A stretch of DNA of 35,265 nt from Caulobacter endophyticus (GTDB lineage Bacteria > Pseudomonadota > Alphaproteobacteria > Caulobacterales > Caulobacteraceae). The stretch covers positions 1 through 35,265 of the forward strand of contig NZ_JARQWV010000038.1 of assembly GCF_029543245.1 (NCBI RefSeq), read 5' to 3'. This document shows, in pieces, positions 22,869-31,563 of this stretch. The notes beneath the pieces were generated by a model. That model was not told where the DNA came from. It made no database searches and worked only from the letters and a program-made list of their open reading frames with translations. The position numbers were made by a program, and so were the translations under genes. Position 1 is the first letter of the stretch; the number at the start of each line of letters is the position of its first letter.

Positions 22869-24896
22869 ATGAAGAAGACTCTCCTGGCCGGCGTTTCCGC
22901 AGGCCTCCTCGTCGCCGCCGCCTCGGCCGCCCACGCCCAATCGATCGACTACGGCTCGCTCGAGCAGCTGTTCAACGAGCCGGTCACCACCAGCGCCACC
23001 GGCGCCCCGCAGCGCTCGACCGAAGCGCCGGTGGACATGACCATCATCTCGGCCGCCGACATCACCCGCTCGGGCGCGGTCGACCTGCCGACCATCCTGT
23101 CGCGCGTGGCCGGCCTGGACGTCACCACCTGGGGCGCCGGCGCCGCCGACGTCAGCGTTCGCGGCTACAATCAGGCCATGTCGCCGCGCCTGCTGGTGCT
23201 GATCAACGGCCGCCAGGTCTATCTCGACCACTACGGCTACACCGCCTGGGCCACCCTGCCCGTGCAGCTGTCGGAAATCCGCCAGATCGAGGTCGTCAAG
23301 GGCCCCAACAGCGCCCTCTTCGGCTTCAACGCCGTCAGCGGCGTGGTCAACATCATCACCGTCAACCCGAAGTTCGACGACGCCGGCGACATCACCGTGC
23401 GCGGCGGCAACTTCGGCTACGGCGAGGTTTCGCTGGCCAAGACCTTCAAGCTGGGCGAGCGCTTCAGCGCCCGCGTCTCGGCCGGCGCCAGCCAGAGCGA
23501 CGAGTTCAAGAACACCGTCGCCGGCGTCGCCAAGAGCCAGCTGAACGACCCGGCCAAGATCTCGGCCAACATCGACACCGTCACCCAGCTGACCGACAAG
23601 GCCGAGCTGCGCGTCGAGGGCTCATACTCGAACGTCCAGGTCAGCGACATGCTGTCCAACTACGCCTACTCGCCCAGCAAGTACCTGACGAGCTCGCTGA
23701 AGGGCACGCTGACTGCCGACACCCAGGTCGGCCAGCTGCAGCTTTCCGCCTACCAGAACGACCTGACCGCCAAGCATCTGATCCTTGGCCAGAAGGCCCG
23801 CTTCGAGAACAAGATCACGGTCGTCTCGGCCCAGGACCTGTTCAAGATCGGCGCGAAGCACACCATCCGCCTGGGCGGCGAATACCGCCACAACGAGGTC
23901 AACACCGCCCCGATCGGCGGCGCCGAAGTCAGCTACGACGTGCTGTCGGCCTCGGCGATGTGGAACTGGGCGATCAGCGACAAGCTCGCCTTCACCGCCG
24001 CCGGCCGCTACGACAGCCTGGACCTGTCGCGCGACGGCGCCTTCCCGGCCGGCTCGCCGCCCCTGGGCAACGGCTACTGGGATCGCAAGATCGAGGAGCC
24101 GTCCTGGAACCTGGGCCTGGTGTGGCGCGCCACCGCCGCCGACACCTTCAAGGCCAGCGCCGCCCGCGGCGTGCAGGTGCCGACCCTGGTCGACCTGGGC
24201 GCCCTGCAGGCTCGCGTCAGCGTCGGTCCCTACACCCTGGGCCTGGCCGGCAACCCGACCCTGGAACCGGCGATCGTCACCAACTACCAGCTGACCTATG
24301 AGCGCGCCCTGCCGGCCATCAAGGCCCAGATCAGCGCCAAGGCCTTCATCCAGAAGACCGAAGACGTGAAGGGCCAGCCGACCTCGGCCCAGATCGACGT
24401 CGCGCCGACCCTGGTCAGCCTGCCGGTGCTCAGCTACCGCAACATCGGCGAGAGCAAGATGAACGGCTTCGAACTGGCCGCCCAGGGCGAGTTCGGCGCC
24501 GGCTTCCGCTGGAACGCCGACTGGACCCACACCGAGGTCGACGACGAGCCGCTGGCCGGCTTCTCGCCGGTGCTGCGCTCGGCCGCCTTCGGCGCGACCA
24601 CGCCGGAGAACCGCGGCAACGTGGCCCTGGGCTGGACCGGCGGCGCCTGGACGGCCGACGGCTTCGTCACCCTGGTCGGCGACCACGAGGCCTATGCGCT
24701 CTACGCCGTCGGCGCCAATCCGCGCCTGGTGAAGATCGAAAGCTACGCCGCCATCGGCGGCCGCGTGGCCCGCAGCTTCGACCACGGCGTGACCGTGGCG
24801 ATCAGCGGCCAGAACCTCGGCGACAACCGCCAGCGCCAGAGCGCCGGCCTGGAAGTCGAACGCCGCCTGTTCCTGAGCGTCAGCAAGAGCTGGTAA
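22869..24896 (+). CDS. TonB-dependent receptor, second and smaller type
   Basis: A 675-residue outer-membrane receptor with a signal peptide at 1-23 (AHA-QS). The plug domain spans about 40-165 (PVDMTIISAADITRSGAVDL, VSVRGYNQAMSPRLLVLING, IEVVKGPNSALFGFNAVSGV, VNIIT) and a 22-strand barrel follows, ending RRLFLSVSKSW with the terminal aromatic residue. It is 360 residues shorter than the receptor at 9150-12263 and belongs to the BtuB/vitamin-B12 or siderophore-like size class; the ligand is unknown. It starts 26 bases after the YfiR-like gene, with AAGAGA upstream, so the two form one operon. A strong terminator follows at 24923-24952. Confidence 0.92.
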   Translation: MKKTLLAGVSAGLLVAAASAAHAQSIDYGSLEQLFNEPVTTSATGAPQRSTEAPVDMTIISAADITRSGAVDLPTILSRVAGLDVTTWGAGAADVSVRGYNQAMSPRLLVLINGRQVYLDHYGYTAWATLPVQLSEIRQIEVVKGPNSALFGFNAVSGVVNIITVNPKFDDAGDITVRGGNFGYGEVSLAKTFKLGERFSARVSAGASQSDEFKNTVAGVAKSQLNDPAKISANIDTVTQLTDKAELRVEGSYSNVQVSDMLSNYAYSPSKYLTSSLKGTLTADTQVGQLQLSAYQNDLTAKHLILGQKARFENKITVVSAQDLFKIGAKHTIRLGGEYRHNEVNTAPIGGAEVSYDVLSASAMWNWAISDKLAFTAAGRYDSLDLSRDGAFPAGSPPLGNGYWDRKIEEPSWNLGLVWRATAADTFKASAARGVQVPTLVDLGALQARVSVGPYTLGLAGNPTLEPAIVTNYQLTYERALPAIKAQISAKAFIQKTEDVKGQPTSAQIDVAPTLVSLPVLSYRNIGESKMNGFELAAQGEFGAGFRWNADWTHTEVDDEPLAGFSPVLRSAAFGATTPENRGNVALGWTGGAWTADGFVTLVGDHEAYALYAVGANPRLVKIESYAAIGGRVARSFDHGVTVAISGQNLGDNRQRQSAGLEVERRLFLSVSKSW

Positions 24897-24922
24897 GCGA
24901 CGGGTTCAGGTTCGAACACGGA

Positions 24923-24952
24923 AAGGGCGGCTCGCGAGGGCCGCCCTTTTTT
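24923..24952 (+). terminator. Rho-independent terminator after the second TonB-dependent receptor
   Basis: The stem AAGGGCGGC with GCCGCCCTT and loop tcgcgag (imperfect at the loop) is followed by a run of six T. It lies 26 bases after the stop codon. Confidence 0.88.
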
Positions 24953-24960
24953 GTGCTTCC

Positions 24961-25007
24961 TTCTCCCCTTGCGGGAGAAGGTGGCGGCGAAGCCGACGGA
25001 TGAGGGG
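24961..25007 (+). repeat. Hairpin repeat type D, left copy
   Basis: A hairpin TTCTCCCCTTGCGGGAGAA is followed by GGTGGC, a second stem (GGCGAAGCC) and an ATGAGGGG end. The inverted partner is at 25039-25089. The two-stem layout is like type A but the sequence differs. Confidence 0.8.
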
Positions 25008-25038
25008 CCGAAAGGCCCGTCCGGATAAATCTGAGAGA

Positions 25039-25089
25039 CCCCTCACCCGACCTCCTTCGGAGGCCACCCTCTCCCGCAAGGGGAGAGGG
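25039..25089 (-). repeat. Hairpin repeat type D, right inverted copy
   Basis: Read on the lower strand it starts CCCTCTCCCCTTGCGGGAGA, continues GGGTGGCC with a CTCCGAAGGAG stem and ends in GGGTGAGGGG. It is inverted to 24961-25007 with 31 bases between them. It ends 12 bases before the stop of the TonB-like gene and probably serves as its 3' hairpin. Confidence 0.8.
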
Positions 25090-25101
25090 ATCACAGGCGG
25101 T

Positions 25102-25746
25102 TCACCACTCGCTCTTTTTCTTCTTCATCAGGGCCAGCAGGCCCGGATACGGCCCCTGGCCGGTGCGGTAGAGGCACCACTCGTCGTCCTTCTTGCAGGC
25201 GCCGTCGAAGAAATCCTTCTTGGCCTGGTCGATCACCGCGTACATCGGCGCGTCCCTGGACTTGATGCCCAGCTTGTCGTCGCAGGCCGCGCGCTCGGCC
25301 TTGGTCAGGCGATAGAGGTCGGCGTGGTTGCAGCCGCCGCCTTCGCGGGCGGCGGTGCGCAAATCATCGCCGCCGGGCGTCGGCGTTCCGCGTGACTTGA
25401 AGCCGGGCGGCGCGGTGGCCGCGCGGGGGGCCGCCGGCGCAGCCGGCGCCGGGCTCGGCGAGGGCGCGGCGGCGACCTGGGCCGGAGGCGGCGGCGCCAC
25501 GGCGCGGGCCTGCGGGGTCTTGGGGGCGGACGGCGCGGGCACGGACGCGGCGGGCGCCTCGAGGCGCGGCGCGGGCGGCGGCGCGACGTCCACCAGGTCG
25601 ACGATCAGGTTCTGCTCGACCAGCGGCGGCATGACCTTGACGCCCGCCAGCAGGCCCACGCCCAGCAGCACGTGCAGGCCGCTCGCCACGATCAGGGCGA
25701 GGGTGAAAGGCCTCTTGCGGCGAACTGTCGATCGCCTGCCGGCCAT
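25102..25746 (-). CDS. TonB-like inner-membrane protein with Cys-rich C terminus
   Basis: A 214-residue protein. The N terminus is TonB-like: basic residues, one membrane segment at 13-36 with an SGLH motif, then LIVDLVDVAPPPAP and a long Pro/Ala-rich periplasmic spacer at 55-115. The C-terminal 80 residues are not a TonB_C domain; they carry four cysteines (C139, C155, C184, C191) and a Lys-rich tail (LMKKKKSEW). The ATG at 25746 is preferred, since it precedes the basic RRSTVRRKR; an in-frame start at 25824 would add an Arg/Pro-rich stretch. It converges with a TonB-dependent receptor. Acting as an energy coupler is unlikely without TonB_C. An envelope protein of unknown function is the safest reading. 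Confidence 0.75.
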   Translation of the reverse strand: MAGRRSTVRRKRPFTLALIVASGLHVLLGVGLLAGVKVMPPLVEQNLIVDLVDVAPPPAPRLEAPAASVPAPSAPKTPQARAVAPPPPAQVAAAPSPSPAPAAPAAPRAATAPPGFKSRGTPTPGGDDLRTAAREGGGCNHADLYRLTKAERAACDDKLGIKSRDAPMYAVIDQAKKDFFDGACKKDDEWCLYRTGQGPYPGLLALMKKKKSEW

Positions 25747-25842
25747 CCCAAACCCCTGCTTGCCGCCAGTAACGCGCGGACGGCGTGGAGGTAGCCGCGC
25801 GATGGGGCGCGGCGATGGCGGCATTGATGCGGCGGCGCAAAG

Positions 25843-25870
25843 AAAAAGGCCCGGCGTCGCCGCCGGGCCT
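25843..25870 (-). terminator. Terminator of the beta-oxidation operon
   Basis: On the lower strand the stem AGGCCCGGCG with CGCCGGGCCT (loop gcga) is followed by TTTTTCTTT. It lies about 30 bases beyond the stop of the hydratase/dehydrogenase gene and ends the operon. Confidence 0.9.
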
Positions 25871-25899
25871 CCTCATTTCGCCTGAAGCGGGAAAGCGGC

Positions 25900-28101
25900 T
25901 TAAGCGGCCGCCTTCTCGCTCTTGCCGCCGAAGCGGCCGTAGAAGGTCTCGCCCTTGGCGGCCATCTCGCGCAGCAGGGCCGGCGGGGTGAAGCGCGAGC
26001 CGTAGGCGGCGGCCAGCTGGTCGAGCGTCTCGACGAACTTGGCCACGCCCACGCCGTCGATCAGGCTGATCGGACCACCGGTCCAGGGCGCGAAGCCCCA
26101 GCCCAGAATGGCGCCGACATCGGCTTCACGCGGATCGGTGATCACGCCTTCCTCGAAGCAGCGCGCGGCCTCGACGGCCTGGCGGTACAGCAGGCGGGTG
26201 CGGATCTGTTCGATCAGCGCCTTGTCGGCGTCCTTGACGGTCACTTCGACGAGGTCCGAAAGGCCCGGCCACAGGGTCTTGGGGCCGTTTTCCGGATAGT
26301 CGTAGAAGCCCTTGCCGTTCTTGCGGCCGTAGCGGCCCAGGTCCTCGACCATCTTGGCGATGACCGCGGTGAACGGACGCTCCTCGTACTTGTCGCCGAG
26401 GTCCTTCTTCGTCTGGACGGCGATCTTGTGCGACAGGTCCAGCGCGACGTCGTCGTGCATTTCCAGCGGACCGCGCGGCATGCCGGTGGCGCGGCCGACA
26501 TTGTCGATGATCGCCGGCGCGATGCCGTCGCTCAGCAGCTCCATGCCTTCCTGCACGAAGGTGCCGAAGCAGCGCGAGGTGTAGAAGCCGCGGCTGTCGT
26601 TGACGACGATCGGGGTCTTCTTGATCTTCAGGACGTAGTCGATCGACTTGGCGATGGTCGCCTGGTCGGTCTTCTCGCCGAGGATGATCTCGACCAGGCC
26701 CATCTTGTCGACCGGCGAGAAGAAGTGGATGCCGATGAAGCTTTCCGGACGGATCGAGGCCTCGGCCAGGCCGGTGATCGGCAGGGTCGAGGTGTTGGAG
26801 CCGAACACGGCCGTGTCGGCCAGCTGGGCTTCGGCCAGCTTGGTGACGGCGGCCTTCACTTCGCGGTTCTCGAACACGGCCTCGACGACCAGGTCGCTGC
26901 CCTTGACGTTGGCGTAGTCGGCGGTCGGGTGGATGAGCGCCAGGATGGCCTCACCCTTTTCCTGGGTCAGCTTGCCGCGCGAAACGGCCTTCTTGACCAG
27001 GCCCTCGGCGTAGCCCTTGCCCTTGTCGGCGGCTTCTTGGCTCTGGTCGATCAGCACGGTCTCGATGCCGGCCATGGCTTGGACGTAGGCGATGCCCGCG
27101 CCCATCATGCCGGCGCCCAGCACGGCGACCTTCTTGACGTCGTAGTGCGGCACGCCTTCCGGACGGCCCGCGCCCTTGCCCAGCTCTTGCAGGGACAGGA
27201 ACAGGGTGCGGATCATGCCCTTGGCCTGCGGCGTCATCAGGGTCTTGATGAAGTAGCGGGTCTCGATGCGGATCGCGGCGTCGAACGGAACCTGCAGGCC
27301 TTCATAGACGGCCTTCATGATGTTCTGCTGGGCCGGATAGTTGCCGTAGGTGTTCTTGCGCAGCATGGCGTTGCCCATGATGAACACCTGGGCGCCGGTC
27401 GGGGTGTAAGGGCCGCCGCCGGGGATCTTGAAGTCCTTCTTGTCCCACGGAGCGACCGGGTCGCCCTTGGTCTTGATCCAGGTCTTGGCGGCCTCGACTT
27501 CCGTGCCGGCCGGCACGACCTCGTGCACGACCTTGAGGCCCAGGGCCTCGGCCGGCTTCATCGACTTGCCTTCGAGCAGATACGGCGCGGCGGCCATCAC
27601 GCCCATAAGGCGCGTCAGGCGCTGGGTGCCGCCGCCGCCCGGCAGCAGGCCGACCTTGGCTTCCGGCAGGCCCAGCTGCAGCTTCGGCAGGTCGGCGACC
27701 ACGCGGTAGTGGGTGGCCAGGACGAATTCCAGGCCGCCGCCCAGCGCCAGGCCGTTGATGGCCGCGGCCACCGGCTTGCCGCTGGTTTCCAGCTCGCGGA
27801 AGGCCTTGTTCAGGGCAAAGCCGGCGTCGAACGCGGCTTGAAGCCCTTCTTGTCCCTTACTGGCGCCGCCCAGGCCGCCGTTGCCGCCCAGCTCACCCAG
27901 GTCGGCGCCGGCGCAGAAGCCGGTGGTCTTGCCCGAGGTGATGACGGCGCCCTTGATGGCCGCGTCGGTCTTGATGCGCTCGACCAGCTCGCCGACTTCC
28001 TTGATCACCGAGGCGGTCAGGGTGTTCATCGAACGGCCGGGGACGTCGAAGGTGACCAGGGCGATGCCGTCGCCGTCGACCTCGATCTTAAAGTTTTCCA
28101 T
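25900..28101 (-). CDS. fadJ: Bifunctional enoyl-CoA hydratase / 3-hydroxyacyl-CoA dehydrogenase (FadJ/FadB type)
   Basis: The 733-residue fusion enzyme catalyses two middle steps of beta-oxidation. The hydratase half (about 1-190) has the oxyanion-hole segment FCAGADLGEL and the catalytic glutamates in NGLALGGGLEFVLA and LGLPEAKVGLLPGGGGTQRL. The dehydrogenase half starts near 325 with the NAD-binding VAVLGAGMMGAGIAYVQA, continues with HFFSPVDKMGLVEII (catalytic His) and SRGFYTSRCF, and ends with two C-terminal dehydrogenase domains. The start is the ATG at 28101. It is the last gene of the operon, 139 bases after the thiolase; that gap holds a type B repeat. The partner thiolase would form the trifunctional complex. 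fadJ versus fadB naming is by resemblance. Confidence 0.93.
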   Translation of the reverse strand: MENFKIEVDGDGIALVTFDVPGRSMNTLTASVIKEVGELVERIKTDAAIKGAVITSGKTTGFCAGADLGELGGNGGLGGASKGQEGLQAAFDAGFALNKAFRELETSGKPVAAAINGLALGGGLEFVLATHYRVVADLPKLQLGLPEAKVGLLPGGGGTQRLTRLMGVMAAAPYLLEGKSMKPAEALGLKVVHEVVPAGTEVEAAKTWIKTKGDPVAPWDKKDFKIPGGGPYTPTGAQVFIMGNAMLRKNTYGNYPAQQNIMKAVYEGLQVPFDAAIRIETRYFIKTLMTPQAKGMIRTLFLSLQELGKGAGRPEGVPHYDVKKVAVLGAGMMGAGIAYVQAMAGIETVLIDQSQEAADKGKGYAEGLVKKAVSRGKLTQEKGEAILALIHPTADYANVKGSDLVVEAVFENREVKAAVTKLAEAQLADTAVFGSNTSTLPITGLAEASIRPESFIGIHFFSPVDKMGLVEIILGEKTDQATIAKSIDYVLKIKKTPIVVNDSRGFYTSRCFGTFVQEGMELLSDGIAPAIIDNVGRATGMPRGPLEMHDDVALDLSHKIAVQTKKDLGDKYEERPFTAVIAKMVEDLGRYGRKNGKGFYDYPENGPKTLWPGLSDLVEVTVKDADKALIEQIRTRLLYRQAVEAARCFEEGVITDPREADVGAILGWGFAPWTGGPISLIDGVGVAKFVETLDQLAAAYGSRFTPPALLREMAAKGETFYGRFGGKSEKAAA

Positions 28102-28128
28102 GTGGACTAGTCCTTCAGAATTTGGGTC

Positions 28129-28227
28129 GTCATCCCGGCCGTAGCGAAGCGGAGAGCCGGGACCCAGGTGAACCGCAATGCGCCGGCCCCTGGGTCCCGG
28201 ATCGGCCTACGGCCGTCCGGGATGACG
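28129..28227. repeat. Inverted-repeat element type B, second copy, inside the operon
   Basis: It is bounded by CGTCATCCCGGCCGTA and the complementary TACGGCCGTCCGGGATGACG, with an inner pair GCCGGGACCCAGG and CCTGGGTCCCGGAT. It fills the gap between the thiolase gene and the hydratase/dehydrogenase gene. As RNA it would form a large hairpin that could modulate expression between the two genes. Confidence 0.88.
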
Positions 28228-28240
28228 ATCTGTGCTTGGA

Positions 28241-29446
<1,206 letters not shown>

Positions 29447-29486
29447 TGAATGGCTCCTTCCTGCGATCTTTAAATCTGTTGGCCCC

Positions 29487-29570
29487 AGAGCGCGATCGCG
29501 CTCTAGACTTTTGTTTTCAAAGCCTTTTCACCCACTTCCAATGTGAGCATTGGAGGTGGAAAGGCTTTGC
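29487..29570. repeat. Palindrome plus stem-loop element that runs into the OsmC gene end
   Basis: It begins with the perfect 18-bp palindrome AGAGCGCGATCGCGCTCT (29487-29504), then AGACTTTTGTTTT. A long stem-loop follows, with CAAAGCCTTTTCACC... pairing with ...GGTGGAAAGGCTTTG at about 29519-29569. A short palindrome next to CTAGACTTTTGTTTT is, from memory, the typical start of dispersed repeats in Rhizobiales. The stem covers the last codons of the OsmC gene. Confidence 0.7.
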
Positions 29571-30043
29571 AGGGCGTTTTCGAGCGCCGGCTCGACGCGG
29601 ACGTCCGTCCGAACCGAGTTGGCGATGAAACAGGCGTGGTGGGCGGCCTCGTGCAGGGCCGCCAGCTTGGCTTCGTCGGGCGCGTCGCCCTCGAAGACGA
29701 TGTCGGGGCGCAGGGCCACGTGGCTGACCCAGTGAGCGCCATGCTCGTTCTTGGTCATCGTCCCCTCGGCCCTGTCGCGATAGGCGCTGATGAAGAAGCC
29801 GGCGCGGCGGGCAAGGTCGAGGAAGGTCAGCATGTGGCAGGACGACAGCGCCGCCACGAACATCTCCTCGGGATCGACGCCCGCCGGGTCCGACCACGGC
29901 AGCGGCACCACCGACGGCGACGCCGAGCCGAGCGCCGTGACCCCGCCGTCGAACGACAGGGTATGGGCGCGGCTGTAGCGGCCCCGGGGGAAGTCGGCCC
30001 CGGGCTCCAGCTTCCAGTCGACGATGGCGACGTGGGTCGACAT
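29528..30043 (-). CDS. OsmC-family protein
   Basis: A 171-residue OsmC/Ohr-type protein, a family of thiol-dependent peroxidases that detoxify organic and fatty-acid hydroperoxides. The two redox cysteines are C69 (FVAALSSCHMLTFL) and C138 (EAAHHACFIANSVRTDVRVE), in the expected places. The conserved fold seems to end at about residue 155 (VRVEPAL). The final 16 residues are encoded by the repeat stem at 29519-29569 and look like an extension captured when that element arrived. The start is the ATG at 30043, one base after the stop of the preceding small gene, so it is tightly coupled. A role in removing lipid peroxides next to the fatty-acid oxidation enzymes is plausible. Confidence 0.88.
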   Translation of the reverse strand: MSTHVAIVDWKLEPGADFPRGRYSRAHTLSFDGGVTALGSASPSVVPLPWSDPAGVDPEEMFVAALSSCHMLTFLDLARRAGFFISAYRDRAEGTMTKNEHGAHWVSHVALRPDIVFEGDAPDEAKLAALHEAAHHACFIANSVRTDVRVEPALENALQSLSTSNAHIGSG

Positions 30044-30044
30044 G

Positions 30045-30398
30045 CTACTTCTTCCAGGTCCCGATGGGGGACTTGTGGATCGGGGCGCAGGAGAGGCCGC
30101 GCGCCGAAGCCTTGGCCGAATAGACCACCCGCTGGCCGAACTCCGGCGCGGGCAGGCGGCAGGGCGTGAAGCCCGGCGTGTTCACCGTCAGGGTCCAGGT
30201 GGCGATCTTCGAGCGCAGCAGATTGTTGCACTGCTCGACGCCGGGCTTCAGCGGCAGGTCGAAGGCGCCGGGCTGGGGGCGCTTGCCCTCCAGTTTGCCG
30301 GAGAACTGCAACGGGCGGCGGCCCTCGGCCTTGACGCAGACCACGGCCGAGCGGGCCGCGTCATTCGCAGGCGGGGGCGGAGCGTCGGCGAAAAACAT
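30045..30398 (-). CDS. Small conserved-looking protein of unknown function in the beta-oxidation operon
   Basis: A 117-residue frame beginning MFFADAPPPPAND. It contains four cysteines, in VVCVKAEGR, EQCNNLL, FTPCRLP and LSCAPI, a strand-rich centre (KIATWTLTVNTPGF) and the basic end GTWKK. There is no clear signal peptide, although the exported-type composition makes secretion thinkable. The ATG shares one base with the TGA of the upstream acyl-CoA dehydrogenase gene, and the stop is one base before the OsmC start. This spacing makes it a genuine coupled gene even though no family is recognised. Confidence 0.7.
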   Translation of the reverse strand: MFFADAPPPPANDAARSAVVCVKAEGRRPLQFSGKLEGKRPQPGAFDLPLKPGVEQCNNLLRSKIATWTLTVNTPGFTPCRLPAPEFGQRVVYSAKASARGLSCAPIHKSPIGTWKK

Positions 30399-31561
30399 CA
30401 GAGCGTCCTCGCGATCAGAAGCTTCATGATCTCGTTGGTGCCGCCGTAGATGCGCTGGACGCGGCTGTCCTTGTACATCCGGGCGATCGGGTACTCGTTC
30501 ATGAAGCCGTAGCCGCCGAACAGCTGCAGGCAGCGGTCGACGATCTTGTTCTCCAGATCCGTCACCCAGTACTTGGCCATCGAGGCGGTCGAGGCGTCGA
30601 GGTCGCCCTTCAGGTGGCGCTCGATGCAGTGGTTGACGAACACCTTGGCGACGGTCGCCTCGGTCTTGCATTCGGCCAGCACGAACTGGGTGTTCTGGAA
30701 GGCGATGATCGGCTTGCCGAACGCCTGGCGCTCCTTGACGTAGGCGATGGTCAGCTCGAGCGCCCGCTCGATCGTCGCCATGCCCTGCACGGCGATGTTC
30801 AGCCGCTCCTGCGGCAGCTGGGCCATCAGCTGGAAGAAGCCCTGGCCTTCCTCGGTTCCGAGCAGGTTCTCGGTCGGGATCTTCACGTCGTTGAAGAACA
30901 GCTCCGAGGTGTCCTGAGCCTCGTGACCCAGCTTGTCGAGGTTGCGGCCGCGCTCGAAGCCTTCCGCGCCATCGGTCTCGACCACCACCAGGCTGGTCCC
31001 GCGGGCGCCGCCGGCCGGGTCGGTCTTGGCGACGACGATGATCAGATTGGCCGTCTGGCCGTTGGTGATGAAGGTCTTGGAGCCGTTGACGACGTACTGG
31101 TTACCGACCTTCTTGGCCGACGTCTTGACGCCTTGCAGGTCGGAGCCGGCGCCCGGCTCGGTCATGGCGATCGCGCCGACCAGCTCGCCGGTCGACAGGC
31201 GCGGCAGCCACCGCTGCTTCTGCTCTTCGGTGCCGTAGTGGAAGATGTACGGCATGACGATGGCGTTGTGCAGGCTGGCGCCGAAGCCGTCGACGCCCTT
31301 CTTGCCCAGCTGTTCCATCAGCACGACCTCGTGGCGATAGTCGCCGCCGGAGCCGCCGTATTCTTCCGGCGTGGAGAGGCCGAGCAGACCGGCCTCCCCC
31401 GCCTTGTTCCACATCGCGCGATCGACGCAGTGGTTCTTGCGCCAAGTCGCCACGACGTTTTCAGGCGCGTGCTCGTCGAAGAACTTGCCCACCGCATCCT
31501 CGAAGATCGCGATGTCTTCTTCGGCCATGAAGGCGGGTTTTGCGACGTCGAGCACGCTCAT
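30398..31561 (-). CDS. Acyl-CoA dehydrogenase, LCAD type
   Basis: A 387-residue FAD-dependent acyl-CoA dehydrogenase that introduces the first double bond in beta-oxidation. The FAD and substrate segments are clear (AMTEPGAGSDLQGVKTSAKK at 132-151, RQAFGKPIIAFQNTQFVLAE, LQLFGGYGFMNEYPIARMYK). The usual catalytic glutamate position in the YEGT motif is glycine here (IYGGTNEIMK, G373). The base is instead predicted at E252 in LPQERLNIA, as in long-chain acyl-CoA dehydrogenase. The ATG at 31561 lies two bases after the stop of the upstream dehydrogenase gene, so they are one transcript. Electrons would go to electron-transfer flavoprotein; none is encoded here. Confidence 0.92.
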   Translation of the reverse strand: MSVLDVAKPAFMAEEDIAIFEDAVGKFFDEHAPENVVATWRKNHCVDRAMWNKAGEAGLLGLSTPEEYGGSGGDYRHEVVLMEQLGKKGVDGFGASLHNAIVMPYIFHYGTEEQKQRWLPRLSTGELVGAIAMTEPGAGSDLQGVKTSAKKVGNQYVVNGSKTFITNGQTANLIIVVAKTDPAGGARGTSLVVVETDGAEGFERGRNLDKLGHEAQDTSELFFNDVKIPTENLLGTEEGQGFFQLMAQLPQERLNIAVQGMATIERALELTIAYVKERQAFGKPIIAFQNTQFVLAECKTEATVAKVFVNHCIERHLKGDLDASTASMAKYWVTDLENKIVDRCLQLFGGYGFMNEYPIARMYKDSRVQRIYGGTNEIMKLLIARTL

Positions 31562-31563
31562 GA

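Noticed and set aside
9150..24896. The two TonB-dependent receptors as one system
   Set aside because: They differ by 360 residues and in type, lie over 10 kb apart, and have separate promoters and terminators.
29519..29569. Stem-loop at the OsmC gene end as a Rho-independent terminator
   Set aside because: In the direction of transcription the stem is followed by A-rich sequence and not a T run, and the thiolase gene continues downstream on the same strand.
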